From positions 992,001 through 1,056,000 of the forward strand of contig NZ_CP036261.1 in the NCBI RefSeq assembly GCF_007741475.1: DNA of 64,000 nt. Reading direction: 5' to 3'. A program made the position numbers and the translations under genes. Each line of letters begins with the position of its first letter. Position 1 is the first letter of the stretch. Below the pieces are notes generated by a model that did not search any database, had not been told where the DNA came from, and worked only from the letters and a program-made list of their open reading frames with translations. Origin of the DNA: Rosistilla ulvae. GTDB taxonomy: Bacteria; Planctomycetota; Planctomycetia; Pirellulales; Pirellulaceae. Positions 37,343 through 47,719 of this stretch are shown piece after piece.

Positions 37343-39307
37343 TCAGCTCTCCGGTTCCCAAGCCAGCGGCTCGCTGAAGTGTGAATCGGGGACGGGTTGG
37401 TCTTTCAACTCCTCCCACAGAATCTTCGCTAGCTGACGGCGTGTTGCTGGCGGCTTGCTAGGCTGCGAATACTGATAGCCTCGTCGCTTGACACTCGCAA
37501 TCACTCGAGACACCCAATCCTCATCAGCCGGTAGGTCCGGTTCAAATTTCGTATCTGATGCACGTAACCCCAACACCCGCCGGAGTGCCAATTGTTGGAA
37601 GACTGCGAAATCGGGATCAAAGGGATCGACGTCAACGAACGGCCAAATCGCCATCGGTGCGCCATGTGCTGAACTTAGCAAGCCCGACCAAATGGCTGGC
37701 AAGTGAGCAGTGGTTCCTGGTTGTTGTCCCAGCTTCAGGCTAACTGCCGCCACGGCGCCCGCAGCTTGTCCAGCGTGAATCGACTGATCGTGCAAGCGGC
37801 AGGACGAGCTAACAATGCTTGAGTAGCCCAGATTTTTTTGCGCTCCGATAAGTCCTTGGACCGATTCTGGAAGCAGTGAGCGTAGCGGGAAAACAGCTCG
37901 CCCGGTTCCACCTCTGCCAAACTTTCGCTTGCCGCGAAACGAAGCTTGCCACGGCCCCGATTCGCCTTTACTGGTTGTCCAGCTGCGGTGGGTGGGGTGA
38001 AAATCAAGTTCGAACTGCCAACAGAATACCGCATCGGGAAACATGACGGTGGAGTAATTCGAACGCGCCCCGAATCCTAATACCTCCTGTTCCTTGATGA
38101 TATGCTTGGCCACCAAACGCAGGCTTTCGCGCACATAGGGCTTGGGAGGCAATCGATCAGGGGTGCCAAATTCATCGCTCCGCGCCAGGTACTGGAATTT
38201 GGGAAAGTTCTGTTGAAGATGGTAGTAGTACCTGAGCGTATGCTGTCGTGCGTCTGCAAAGACGACTTCACGTTGTTGGCGAGTCATCGCGACGAGATTC
38301 TTCTTTGAAGCGCCTGGCTCGATAACCTCCAAAGCATCCACAACGGATTTAGGATAAGTATCCAACGGATAGTCAATATTTGGATTATTGATCAGCAGAA
38401 CGTCTGGATGGTCGATCTGCTTGAAACCCTGACCATCGACTAGCCGTCTGGTCGTATAAGCAAACTCCTCTTTGATCCATCCCCAGTTACCAGTAAAGAA
38501 GGCTGGATCATAGCTGTCCGGCTTGGCCAGCAGATTGGGCTGCTTCTGCTGTTCCAAAATCATGCACCAGGTAATCGGGTTCAAGTCGGTAGCCGGGTTT
38601 CCCGACGCGGGCGCGCTGGGTTCATTGAACTCACCCTGGGCATCCATCCCTGCATCCCACCTTGCCCCGGCCCCCTTAATTACATCTCCCCAATCACTGG
38701 CGTCGATTGTTAGCTTTGCTCTGACGACAATTGCTTCGCCTGCCGCATCGGTTGACTTGAACTGAACACCAACAACGCGATCGCCCTCGGTAAGCACGGT
38801 ATCCACATAGTAGTTGGAACGGCGGATGAGCTGCCCGGCCTGCTCAAAAGGTGCTAGTAGTTCACGAAATACCTGTTCGGATACGACCGGGCGACTGGTT
38901 GTAATCACCCGAGTATTTCCTGGTCGCTTGACACCGCCATATAACTGAGCGTTCTTGGTCTCGATCGCATCGATAACATCGCGAAATATCCCCGAGCGTG
39001 GAATCGGAACCGTGCCGTTATATCCGTGGCCACGATTCTCATCGATCGCTCCCAGGGCTTCGGCGCTGAACTGTCCCCCCAGCCAATCGATATCATTGAC
39101 TAAGACAATCTTTTCAACCCCCATCCTCGCCGCCTGAACTGCCGCAGCACATCCAGATTCAGTACCACCAACGACCAGCAAGTCCGCCGTGATTTCTTCG
39201 GCAAGTTGCTGGTTTCCAATAGGCTGGCAGGCCGTAGCGGTATGATAACTAGCCGATGACAACGCGCACAACAACGCTGCGAAACAAATCACGGACCGAA
39301 CAATCAT
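37343..39307 (-). CDS. Secreted FAD-dependent oxidoreductase
   Basis: 654 residues. Signal peptide MIVRSVICFAALLCALSSAS, then LLVVGGTESGCAAAVQAARMG as the FAD Rossmann motif and IDWLGGQFSAEALGAIDENR. It belongs to the FAD_oxidored family (PF12831), frequent in planctomycetes: VQGLIGAQKNLGYSSIVSSSCRLHDQSIHAGQAAG is the second FAD region. A catabolic or redox role outside the cytoplasm is likely, substrate unknown. It is the last gene of a minus-strand cluster with lipoprotein, DUF1559 and IclR. Confidence 0.85.
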   Translation of the reverse strand: MIVRSVICFAALLCALSSASYHTATACQPIGNQQLAEEITADLLVVGGTESGCAAAVQAARMGVEKIVLVNDIDWLGGQFSAEALGAIDENRGHGYNGTVPIPRSGIFRDVIDAIETKNAQLYGGVKRPGNTRVITTSRPVVSEQVFRELLAPFEQAGQLIRRSNYYVDTVLTEGDRVVGVQFKSTDAAGEAIVVRAKLTIDASDWGDVIKGAGARWDAGMDAQGEFNEPSAPASGNPATDLNPITWCMILEQQKQPNLLAKPDSYDPAFFTGNWGWIKEEFAYTTRRLVDGQGFKQIDHPDVLLINNPNIDYPLDTYPKSVVDALEVIEPGASKKNLVAMTRQQREVVFADARQHTLRYYYHLQQNFPKFQYLARSDEFGTPDRLPPKPYVRESLRLVAKHIIKEQEVLGFGARSNYSTVMFPDAVFCWQFELDFHPTHRSWTTSKGESGPWQASFRGKRKFGRGGTGRAVFPLRSLLPESVQGLIGAQKNLGYSSIVSSSCRLHDQSIHAGQAAGAVAAVSLKLGQQPGTTAHLPAIWSGLLSSAHGAPMAIWPFVDVDPFDPDFAVFQQLALRRVLGLRASDTKFEPDLPADEDWVSRVIASVKRRGYQYSQPSKPPATRRQLAKILWEELKDQPVPDSHFSEPLAWEPES

Positions 39308-39387
39308 TATGAACCTTTTTGCAAAAGTTGACGACGACTCATCACCACTTGGAGACGTTGTGATAACGTTTGTGAGAAACGAAGTTT

Positions 39388-39771
39388 TTATTCCACAGGC
39401 ACATCGATTTCCAATACCGTTGATTCACGGACAAATTCTTGTTTCATCACGTATTCTTTGAACAGCGGCTCCCCTTCTCCCAGGCCATCCGGGCCAGGTT
39501 TACCATCGAGCCCGGTAACTCGGATGACATAGGCACCTCCGACCAGCCCCTTACCGGACTTCGACTGGTACCGCCCGTCTTGGATCTTGACCATCGAACC
39601 GGGCCCGGAGTTGCTGGCTGCGGCGTCGGGTTCAAAGGATATGTAGCCTAAGGAAACGGGCTTGCCATCATAGGAGACGGTTCCTGAGATATCGTAGGTG
39701 CCATTGTCTGAACCACCACATCCTGCCAGCAACACCAGCAAGCATCGACCGATTGCATTTGTTAGCCGCAT
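39388..39771 (-). CDS. Small lipoprotein with carboxypeptidase-regulatory-like fold
   Basis: 127 residues from the ATG at 39771 (MRLTNAIGRCLLVLLAGCGG), supported by a GGAGGAATT ribosome site; MEELVM at 39786 is an unlikely start because it overlaps that site. Lipobox LLAGC. The mature part has TYDISGTVSYDGKPVSLGYISFEPDA and GGAYVIRVTG, the Ig-like fold usually encoded next to DUF1559 genes in planctomycetes. Its start is 27 bases after the DUF1559 gene, indicating co-transcription. Confidence 0.85.
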   Translation of the reverse strand: MRLTNAIGRCLLVLLAGCGGSDNGTYDISGTVSYDGKPVSLGYISFEPDAAASNSGPGSMVKIQDGRYQSKSGKGLVGGAYVIRVTGLDGKPGPDGLGEGEPLFKEYVMKQEFVRESTVLEIDVPVE

Positions 39772-39798
39772 CACTAATTCCTCCACATGGCTGACTAT

Positions 39799-40812
39799 TT
39801 AGAAACTCAATCCAACGGGCGAACCGTTGCCACGATCACCTAGATTGCGATGCGTTGTCAGGTCGATGGTTTCACTTAGAAAGTGTACCGACGCATCCCC
39901 CATGACCACTTGGCACCCACCCGGATGGCGACTGCTAAACGAGCCGTGCATCGGATTCCTATTGGCATACAAGGTGTCGTCCCGGGAACCATCTCCATCG
40001 AAGAAATTGATTTGCCAACGCGCAGCGATCAGAACGCCTGGCACTTCTCCTCCCGCCTCTACGCTTGTTATGCTCGATGCCCAACCCCAGTGAGCGTTGG
40101 GGGTTGCCGTCCCACGCCCGCCCGGACGCAGCAGGTACTTCGATTCGGCGACCATATAGACATTGGAAGACCCATCGGTGATATCCCGGAATCGCATTTT
40201 TGAATCAACAAACAGAAGTCCTTGAGTAAAGAAATAGCGATCTCCACCATTGTTGCAGTTAGGCCCCGAAGGATTGTCTGAAGCACCTCCCATAACGCCA
40301 AAGTAGTTACAGTGATTCCCTGTAGCATTGGGATCGCTGGGGCATAGATAGTTTTCGTTTTCCAACAAGAACAAGGCATGATTGTTCGCGGATCCGTGCG
40401 GCTGGGTTCCACCTGGATCATGTTCGGCAAACCCCGTAAATTTTTCGTCAAAATCAAACTGATCGTACAGGTTGTTCTGTTCGATAAACGGCAAGATCAG
40501 GACCGTCCAGGGAGCTCCGTTTTTGCCACCGCTGCCGTCGTTTGGAAAGCTGCACCAATTGCTGGCCGGAGATTTGCTTCCCACGACCGTTCCCGAAGCA
40601 AAAGATCGATGGGTGTCGTGGTAATTGTGCAAGGCCAGCCCTATCTGCTTGAGCTTGTTCTGGCATTGCAAGCGGCGTGCCGCTTCTCTTGCCTGCTGTA
40701 CCGCTGGCAGCAGCAATCCGACCAATACGCCGATGATGGCGATCACCACCAGCAATTCAACTAACGTAAAACCCGCTGCGGTTGGGCGGTTTCGTAAAGG
40801 TCGCGTCGACAT
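39799..40812 (-). CDS. DUF1559 prepilin-like protein
   Basis: 337 residues from the ATG at 40812, six bases downstream of another ATG; GGAGAA lies at the right distance for this one. The N-terminus has the type IV prepilin cleavage motif AAGFTLVELLVVIAIIGVL followed by a hydrophobic helix and QQAREAARRLQCQNKLKQIG. C-terminal DUF1559 features are NPMHGSFSSRHPGGCQVVMGDASVHFLSE. These pseudopilin-like proteins are strongly expanded in planctomycetes; secretion or surface roles are assumed. Confidence 0.93.
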   Translation of the reverse strand: MSTRPLRNRPTAAGFTLVELLVVIAIIGVLVGLLLPAVQQAREAARRLQCQNKLKQIGLALHNYHDTHRSFASGTVVGSKSPASNWCSFPNDGSGGKNGAPWTVLILPFIEQNNLYDQFDFDEKFTGFAEHDPGGTQPHGSANNHALFLLENENYLCPSDPNATGNHCNYFGVMGGASDNPSGPNCNNGGDRYFFTQGLLFVDSKMRFRDITDGSSNVYMVAESKYLLRPGGRGTATPNAHWGWASSITSVEAGGEVPGVLIAARWQINFFDGDGSRDDTLYANRNPMHGSFSSRHPGGCQVVMGDASVHFLSETIDLTTHRNLGDRGNGSPVGLSF

Positions 40813-40883
40813 AGCCATTCTCCGTTGGGACGAGAAGCAAAGGAAACACACGTCTTGCGATGAACAATCAAAAAACAAGTGTG

Positions 40884-41729
40884 CTAATCAGTTGATGCAG
40901 CTGAACTATTAAGAGGATGCCGGTGTGTTGTTTTTCCATAGCCCAGCTGCTCAGAAACAACATCTGATTGAGCCATCACTTGACGACGGTACTTGTCAAG
41001 TAGGTGTTTCTGAAGACGCGTCTTAGGTCCGGTAACCCAAATTGCCGCGATCGCATTGCCGCGATGATTGCGAATGGGGGCTGCCACACAATGAATCTCT
41101 TCGACTTCCTCGCCGCGATCCAATGCATAGCCATTTTCGCGAATCCGTGCCAATTCCAAACGGAACGCTGATTTCGAAGTGATCGTGCTCTCGGTGAATT
41201 TTGTGAACTCCAGCTGATCGATTATTTGTTCACACTCGTCCCGATCTAAGAACGCCAGCAACACCTTTCCCGGGGCGGCAGAATGCAAGGGGAACTGGTG
41301 CCCAACTTCCACAACAACCTTAATTGGATGTGGACTAGGAACTATGTCCAAGACGACCCCTTTTCCGCTGGACAACGTTCCCAGCAAAACGGTTTCTCCA
41401 GTAAGGCGGCGCAGCTGTTTCATGGGGGCTAGCGACTTTTCTAACAAGTTCGCTTCGTCGATCGCTTCGTAGCCCAGCGAAATCAGTTTCTTGCTCAGAC
41501 GGTACAGCTTCTGATCCGAATCCCGAATGACATACTCGTAATCCGAGAGCGTCGTCAGGATCCGAAATGCGCTGTTCTTGGGGATCGCCATTTTGTCCGC
41601 GATCTCTGAAAGGCCTAACGCCCGCGACTCAGTCGATAGCATCTCCATGATTTTCAAAGCTCTCACCAAGCTGGGAACGTGATACCGCGACTCGTCGCTT
41701 GAGTAGTTGGGTTGCTTTGGAGCGTTCAT
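40884..41729 (-). CDS. IclR-family transcriptional regulator
   Basis: 281 residues from the ATG at 41729 (MNAPKQPNYSSDESRYHVPS) with an AGGA ribosome site; the frame is open to 41759. N-terminal winged helix: VPSLVRALKIMEMLS, LSEIADKMAIPKNSAFRILTTL. C-terminal effector domain with GETVLLGTLSSGKGVVLDIVPS, FPLHSAAPGKVLLAFL and ALDRGEEVEEIHCVAAPI. First gene of a four-gene minus-strand cluster with DUF1559, lipoprotein and FAD oxidoreductase, so it may control that set; its effector is unknown. Confidence 0.92.
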   Translation of the reverse strand: MNAPKQPNYSSDESRYHVPSLVRALKIMEMLSTESRALGLSEIADKMAIPKNSAFRILTTLSDYEYVIRDSDQKLYRLSKKLISLGYEAIDEANLLEKSLAPMKQLRRLTGETVLLGTLSSGKGVVLDIVPSPHPIKVVVEVGHQFPLHSAAPGKVLLAFLDRDECEQIIDQLEFTKFTESTITSKSAFRLELARIRENGYALDRGEEVEEIHCVAAPIRNHRGNAIAAIWVTGPKTRLQKHLLDKYRRQVMAQSDVVSEQLGYGKTTHRHPLNSSAASTD

Positions 41730-41897
41730 TGGATCCTGCCGCGGCCTCTGCTGTAACAAAGCGGTTTGATATATAGGCTATGGTTCCATATGGCAAACGT
41801 CAAGCAAAAGGCGGCAAATTTGCTGCTAATCTTTCGTTCGGGAATAAACTACCTAACAGGCGTCTGTTGAGCCTGTTGATGTTTACATGCCCCTTGT

Positions 41898-42130
41898 ATG
41901 CCGGATGCAACATTGGTCGACGGCCTCCGATCGAAGTACAACGCGCTCGTCGATGATTTCGATGAGCGCGGCAGGCTGGGCTGGGCAGCTACAGAAGCCA
42001 TTGCGATTGGTCGCTGTGGCATTGTTGCAGGGAAAATTAGGGATAGGCAACTTTTGCAACCGGCATCGAATGAAGCACATTGGAAAGCATCCGATCGGAA
42101 AAGCTTGTCACCGGTAAGAACCATTTCTTG
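41898..42130 (+). pseudogene. Remnant of an ISAzo13-type transposase (N-terminus)
   Basis: The plus frame from 41898 reads PDATLVDGLRSKYNALVDDF then DERGRLGWAATEAIAIGRCGIVA, which matches the N-terminal DERxRRxxAAxEAxxxGxGGI part of ISAzo13-family transposases. It then shifts frame: ATFATGIE, a stop, STLESIRSEKL continues the expected helix-turn-helix (ATGI..STI..GI.EL). The rest of the transposase is missing and no terminal inverted repeats are visible. The remainder of the interval 41730-42478 shows nothing I recognise. Confidence 0.55.
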
Positions 42131-42478
42131 CATTTGCAGTGTGAATAAGTTGTCCTCTTTTCAACGGGGTTTTGGGCAGGACCGACACCACTTGAGACGG
42201 TGCGGTTCTGGCGATGACCAGGCTGGGTGACTTCCCAAATGGGAGCGTCTGAGGAAATGGCAACCCAACGCGTAAGTAGAGAATTCACACGGCCCTTGCT
42301 TAGGCGGGGGGGTACCACTACTGCGGAACCTCAAACAGTGACGTGCCCTGTTGCGACGGCGCTGCTATTCGACGTGAGCTAACGTTAGCTCTGCAAACCG
42401 CATGGAGCCAACACCTTCAAATACGGCCAAAACAACGCGTCCGCCAATCCCCGTCGAAAGGATATCAATGAGATTTGT
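42131..42478. other. Intergenic, no feature recognised
   Basis: Between the transposase remnant and the 3' end of the DUF1501 gene. No gene-like frame; GACCGACACCACTTGAGACGG and similar stretches have no match that I know. Could hold more decayed IS sequence. Confidence 0.4.
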
Positions 42479-43954
42479 TCACACGATGATCGCATCGATC
42501 GGGTTTCCGTAATCGATCTCCAGCCGCTTCTGCGAGGGGAGCGATAGTTTTCGCGGGTCGAGGCCTAGTTGATGTAAGACGGTGGCGTGGATATCGGTCA
42601 CGTAGTGGCGATCCTCCACTGCGTGGAAGCCGAGTTCGTCGGTCGCTCCATGCGCGATGCCTCCCTTCAATCCGCCCCCCGCCATCCAAACCGAAAATCC
42701 GTAGGGATGATGGTCACGGCCGTCCGATTTCTCGGCTCCCGGAGTCCGACCAAATTCAGTGGCCCAGACGACGAGCGTCTCTTCCAACAACCCGCGCTGC
42801 TTCAAATCTTTCAACAGCCCCGCGATCGGTTTATCGACGCGAGCGGAGTTTCTGGCGTGGTTCTCTTTCAATTTCGTATGCGCATCCCAACCGCCTCCTC
42901 CACCGCCACCATCGTAGATCTGCACAAATCGGACTCCCTGTTCGACCAATCGGCGAGCCGTCAACGCATGCCGCCCAACGGCTTCGGTGTTGCTTTGGTC
43001 CAGTCCGTACATCGCCTGAGTCTGCTTGGTTTCGCGATTCAGATCGACGATCTCCGGGACCGACATCTGCATCCGAAACGCCAACTCGTACGCCTTGATG
43101 CGGGCCTGCAACGCTTCATCGTCGGGGCGTGCGGCGGCGGTCATCCGGTGCAAATCGTCCAATAGGTTCAGTTGATCGCGTTGTTGATCGATTCGCGTCC
43201 CGGCACCGGGTGTCCCAAAAGCCAGCGGCCGCTTGGGATCGCTAGCCATCTGAACGCCAGCGTGCTGCGGCCCCAGATAGCTGCCATCGTGAGCTCCCAC
43301 GCCGCCACAACAATCTCCGGGCGGTTGGCCCATGACCACAAACTGCGGCAGGTTATCGTTCAAGCTTCCCAGCCCATAATGGACCCACGAACCGATCGAC
43401 GGAAAAAAGCCGTCAAAGATATGTCGGCCGGTGTGGAATTGCAGCTGAGCCGCGTGATCGTTGTCGGTCGTCCACATCGAACGCACTAGCGCGATGTCGT
43501 CGATGCAATCGCCCACGTGCGGCCACCAATCGCTTACCTCGATCCCACTCTCCCCACGCGGCCCATACCCAACCTGCATCGGATAGATCTGCGACATCAT
43601 CGCCCGCGGCTTGCCGCCAAAATCGACGACGTTCTTTCGATAGAAAGGCGAATCGACGATCGCCTGCCCAAGCGGCGATTCATCGATCGTCTTCCCCGCA
43701 TGTTGATTCAGAGCCGGCTTCGGATCAAACGATTCCAAGTGGCTGGTGCCACCATTCATGAAGAACCAAATCACGCTTTTGGCTCGCGGCGCGAAATGCG
43801 GCAAGCCCTGCAACGCGTCGGCGGCCGTCGATCCCTGGGCATCGCGATGCATCATCGCGCCGAGTGCCAGTCCGGTGAAACCGAGTCCAAAGTCGGAAAG
43901 GAATTGCCGACGTTCGGTCCGGCCACACGCTGCGGTTGTTTTGGTCAAAGTCAT
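42479..43954 (-). CDS. DUF1501 protein with Tat-type signal
   Basis: About 491 residues from the ATG at 43954; a GTG at 43978 overlapping the stop of the upstream gene is an alternative. The N-terminus [20 protein letters not shown] is a Tat signal. DUF1501 signatures: [58 protein letters not shown] and [15 protein letters not shown]1501 proteins resemble alkaline-phosphatase-fold sulfatases but their activity is unknown. It is coupled to the PSD1 gene just upstream. Confidence 0.95.
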   Translation of the reverse strand: MTLTKTTAACGRTERRQFLSDFGLGFTGLALGAMMHRDAQGSTAADALQGLPHFAPRAKSVIWFFMNGGTSHLESFDPKPALNQHAGKTIDESPLGQAIVDSPFYRKNVVDFGGKPRAMMSQIYPMQVGYGPRGESGIEVSDWWPHVGDCIDDIALVRSMWTTDNDHAAQLQFHTGRHIFDGFFPSIGSWVHYGLGSLNDNLPQFVVMGQPPGDCCGGVGAHDGSYLGPQHAGVQMASDPKRPLAFGTPGAGTRIDQQRDQLNLLDDLHRMTAAARPDDEALQARIKAYELAFRMQMSVPEIVDLNRETKQTQAMYGLDQSNTEAVGRHALTARRLVEQGVRFVQIYDGGGGGGGWDAHTKLKENHARNSARVDKPIAGLLKDLKQRGLLEETLVVWATEFGRTPGAEKSDGRDHHPYGFSVWMAGGGLKGGIAHGATDELGFHAVEDRHYVTDIHATVLHQLGLDPRKLSLPSQKRLEIDYGNPIDAIIV

Positions 43955-43977
43955 CGCTGAGCCTGTAAAGCCTTCCA

Positions 43978-46900
43978 CTATCGGATCGTGACAAAATCGT
44001 TATGCAACATCAGCACATGGATCAGGTTCTCGCGAGCGGCTTGCAACGGATCGGCAGCTCGCGGCGTCGTCGCCGTGTCGGCACCGGGAAACTTTTCTCC
44101 CGACGCTTGCTGCAACAACTCCGCATGCGATTGCAGGAACGCGTTGCAACGGTCTGCTTCGGCCGCAGTCGGTCGCCGAGCGAGGATCGTTTCAAACGCA
44201 ACGTCGACAAAATCACTGGCATCCGCTAACCGCCGAGCGATCGTTCGCGCCGCGTCGATCGCCAGCCCGCTGTTCATCATCGCCAGAGACTGGTGCGGCA
44301 CGATGCTCTCCTGCCGCCGGTAGCAGGCGTTCGGGTCGGCGACGTCAAACACCTCCAACATCGGCATCTTCTCGTTGGGTGTGTTGCGGAGATACAGACT
44401 GCGTCGGAGACTTTTATCCCCTTCTTCGATTGGAATTTCGGGGCCGCCGAAGGACAAGTCGATTTGTGAGGCCAGGAACAACGTACTATCGCGAACCAAC
44501 TCCGCTTCCATCCGCCGTGGGTTCATCCGCCACAACAGTCGGTTCTCCGGATCGATCTCCAACGCCGCAGCGTTTCCATCGGGCAGCGGATCGCTGGACA
44601 TGCGATAAGTCGCCGACAAGACGATCTGCCGATGCAGCGGTTTCATCTTCCAGTCGTTCCGGATCAGCTCGTCGGCCAACCAATCGAGTAGTTGCGGATG
44701 CGAAGGCTTTCGCCCGTTGAGACCAAAGTTTTCGGTCGTCGCCACCAAGGGCTGGCCGAAGTGCCGCCCCCACAGATGATTTGCGGCAACGCGTGCGGTT
44801 CGCGGATTCTGCGGATCGACGATCCAATCGGCCAACGCACTCCGCCGCCCGGTACTAGTTCGCGGAAACTGCGGACCGAGCGGTTCGTAGTCCCGATTGG
44901 CCGGATCGTTCAATTTTGCTTCAGCCGCCGCCAGCTTCGATTTCGCCGCCTCCAGCTTTTCAGCCGACGGAGCGGCTTCAAAAAATTCGATCTCCGCCTC
45001 GCAGACCCTCAACCACGCCTCAGCCTCCGCTGCCGCCGTCAACCAGCGATCGAGATCCTCCGGTTCCTCGGCCGATTGCGGATCGAGATACCGCTTTACT
45101 TCCGCCGCGATTCGCAAGCGAGTCGATTCGACGTGAGCCTGTGCCGCTTGATGCTTCAGCCGCGCCAAATCGACAGCGTGCTTGGCCTCGCGTTGTTGTA
45201 GCGCCGTGGTCTCGGCCGATGGCGGCAATCGAGTCACCTCCAGTTCCAAGAACTCAGCCGTTCCCTGATGCACCCATAACGCCAACTTGCCACTGCGCCG
45301 CGCGATCGGCATCTGGTAGTCTAACTTCCGCGTCCCGTTCATATCGATCGTCAATTGCGATCCGGCAACCGTCACATCCAACACGATCTCTTCGCCCACC
45401 TTCAACGGCGTGTAGACGATTCCTTCAGCCGGATAGGCCTGCTGTCCGCCCTCGCGATGGAAGGCTTGCACGCTGGGCTTCGAATCGTTCACGCTCGTGT
45501 AAACGTCTTGCGAATTGCCAGCGTCTTGATAGTCGAAACTCAACCCAACCGATCGAAACGATCCCGCGGCAAGCGTTCGATAACGCAAGCGGAACTTGAA
45601 ATCCAACGGCAATACGCGGTCGGCAACGATTGTGGCAAAGCTGCCGACATCGGTCTGCCACAAACTCCCCTCTTCAACCTTCCAATTGCCGCTTTGTCTA
45701 AGCCACAGCTTGGGATTGGGAGCGTCGAAGTTGTCGTGCAGCAGCACCAAGTCGCCGGCGTCATCGGCTTTCTCAGCGAGCGATTCCGCCGCCGGCTTGT
45801 GTTGCATTTCACGCAGCGCCGCCTGAGCATCAGCCAACGCCACGGCTGCGGTTTCCGCTTCGGATGTCGCTTTTTCAATCAAGGTTTCGCGGACTCCGGG
45901 GCGGAGCATCGGATACCACGCCAGCGCCGGCAAGTCGATCGGTTGCAGGTCGACCGATCCGCCCAAGGACTGCGGCACGCCCGGCTCCAGCGGTTTCGAT
46001 GTGTCTGGAAAACGACTGTCGCCGCGTTCAAAGCGATAGGTCGGCGCGTCGGCGGTTTTATCGTAGACCAATGGTATGCCATCGGTCGGGACCATCCCTT
46101 GGGACGCATCCTTTTGCATTTCAGTCCGCACCGAAATCGGATCGGTGCGGACGTCGTGCGGTTCGAAGAAGCTGCGAAAACGAAAGTACTCCTCGTGCGA
46201 TACCGGATCAAATTTATGATCGTGGCAGCGGCAGCAGCGGAGCGTCAAACCTAAAAACGCTTCGCCCGTCCGTTCGACGGTTTCGAACAACCAGACATCG
46301 CGATCGAACTTGTACCAACTGCGCCCAAGATATCCTGTCGCTACCAACGATGAGGGATCATCCGGATCGATCCTTTCGTCCGCCGATAACATCTCGCGGA
46401 CCATCGCCGCATAACCTTTGTTGTCGTTCAGCGAATCGACGATCCAATCGCGCCAACGCCAGATGTGTCGCTGGCTGTAGCGGATCTCATTGCTCCCGCG
46501 ACTGCCATACCAATCGCTATATCGCCACACGTCCATCCAGTGCCGCCCCCAACGCTGGCCGTATTCGGGACGCGACAGCAGTTCGTCGACAACCGCTTCA
46601 AACGCCATCGGGCTGTCGTCGTTCAAGAACGCCTGCTGCTGTTCGACGGTCGGCGGCAGGCCGATCAGATCCAGGTAGACTCGTCGCAACCAAGTCGATC
46701 GGTCGGCAGGCGCCGCGTGAGGCAGCCCGTTAGCTTGCCGCCGCGCCGCAACAAAATAATCTATCGGACCGCGCGGCCAATTGGGGGCGTCGACCGCTGG
46801 CAAAGGGGGACGCATGATTGGCTGATAGGACCACCAGGTCTTGGGATCGGCAGCCGGTTCTTCGTCGGCAGGTGAAGGAGCGCCGTCGGCGATCCACTCG

Positions 46901-47238
46901 CGAAACAGATCGATTTGCGCGGGCGTCATCACCGCCCCTTCGTTTTCCGGCGGCATTTGATAGCCCGCTTCGCCGGTAAGCACATCGATCAAAAAACTCT
47001 TACCCGGATCGCCCGGCTGGATTGCCGCTCCCGATCCGCCGCCAGCGATCAGCGCCACGGCGGTGTCCAGTCGCAGATCGCCTTGTGCTTTCAGCGGCCC
47101 GTGGCAGGCGTAACACTTCTCTTCCAACAGCGGTTTGATGTCGGATAGATAGTCGACAGCGCAGGCCGAGCGTTCGCTAAACGAAACCGCAAACGGGACG
47201 ATGCAGCACAATAAGAATCGCGTCGATAGAGTCGACAT
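43978..47238 (-). CDS. PSD1 / DUF1549 / DUF1553 planctomycete cytochrome-type protein
   Basis: 1086 residues from the ATG at 47238 ([20 protein letters not shown]); a start at 47298 is possible. After the signal come the planctomycete cytochrome C domain with CYACH near 42-46 ([22 protein letters not shown]), DUF1549 ([33 protein letters not shown]), [20 protein letters not shown] with a second CxxCH, a central LamG-like insert ([20 protein letters not shown]) and C-terminal DUF1553 ([24 protein letters not shown]). The genes of this type are nearly always paired with DUF1501, as here with the downstream gene overlapping. Probably a secreted haem protein in polymer degradation; the substrate is unknown. 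Confidence 0.95.
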   Translation of the reverse strand: MSTLSTRFLLCCIVPFAVSFSERSACAVDYLSDIKPLLEEKCYACHGPLKAQGDLRLDTAVALIAGGGSGAAIQPGDPGKSFLIDVLTGEAGYQMPPENEGAVMTPAQIDLFREWIADGAPSPADEEPAADPKTWWSYQPIMRPPLPAVDAPNWPRGPIDYFVAARRQANGLPHAAPADRSTWLRRVYLDLIGLPPTVEQQQAFLNDDSPMAFEAVVDELLSRPEYGQRWGRHWMDVWRYSDWYGSRGSNEIRYSQRHIWRWRDWIVDSLNDNKGYAAMVREMLSADERIDPDDPSSLVATGYLGRSWYKFDRDVWLFETVERTGEAFLGLTLRCCRCHDHKFDPVSHEEYFRFRSFFEPHDVRTDPISVRTEMQKDASQGMVPTDGIPLVYDKTADAPTYRFERGDSRFPDTSKPLEPGVPQSLGGSVDLQPIDLPALAWYPMLRPGVRETLIEKATSEAETAAVALADAQAALREMQHKPAAESLAEKADDAGDLVLLHDNFDAPNPKLWLRQSGNWKVEEGSLWQTDVGSFATIVADRVLPLDFKFRLRYRTLAAGSFRSVGLSFDYQDAGNSQDVYTSVNDSKPSVQAFHREGGQQAYPAEGIVYTPLKVGEEIVLDVTVAGSQLTIDMNGTRKLDYQMPIARRSGKLALWVHQGTAEFLELEVTRLPPSAETTALQQREAKHAVDLARLKHQAAQAHVESTRLRIAAEVKRYLDPQSAEEPEDLDRWLTAAAEAEAWLRVCEAEIEFFEAAPSAEKLEAAKSKLAAAEAKLNDPANRDYEPLGPQFPRTSTGRRSALADWIVDPQNPRTARVAANHLWGRHFGQPLVATTENFGLNGRKPSHPQLLDWLADELIRNDWKMKPLHRQIVLSATYRMSSDPLPDGNAAALEIDPENRLLWRMNPRRMEAELVRDSTLFLASQIDLSFGGPEIPIEEGDKSLRRSLYLRNTPNEKMPMLEVFDVADPNACYRRQESIVPHQSLAMMNSGLAIDAARTIARRLADASDFVDVAFETILARRPTAAEADRCNAFLQSHAELLQQASGEKFPGADTATTPRAADPLQAARENLIHVLMLHNDFVTIR

Positions 47239-47719
47239 CGGGAGGGCGCACCTTTGTTGTGACTGACTGCCATTCCTGTTGTTAGGAATAAAAGTCATAG
47301 TTTCGCATGCAATCCGCCGCCTCGGTGGGGACCGCTGATTGTATCAGGAATGCCCAATGGATGTCTGGTGCCGGAACCGAGGCTATCGCCCAAACGGTTG
47401 ATTCAACCGACAAGCCACTAGCAAGTGTCAGCTGAAGTCTCGCATGGGAACGCGTATTTGCCCACGTCGCACTGTCAGGGCAAATCCTCGTCACCTCTCG
47501 CTGACAGATACAAAACGATGAGAAACAAGAATTTTGTTGCATGACAATGGCGAGAAGCCTACGTTAAGAGCCTGCCTCGAATATCGACGTCGGAATGGAT
47601 GCACTTAACGTCACGTTGGCGGCGGCTAAATCTGCGTTACGCGGCAATCGAAGCGTAGGCCACGATGAAGCCGACCGTCGCTACCCACCTTTATTCCCCA
47701 CCTGCAGACGAGCCTTCCC
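47239..47719. other. Intergenic between divergent units, no feature recognised
   Basis: Holds the promoters of the two divergent cytochrome/DUF1501 units. No operator-like palindrome or riboswitch stands out. Confidence 0.4.
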
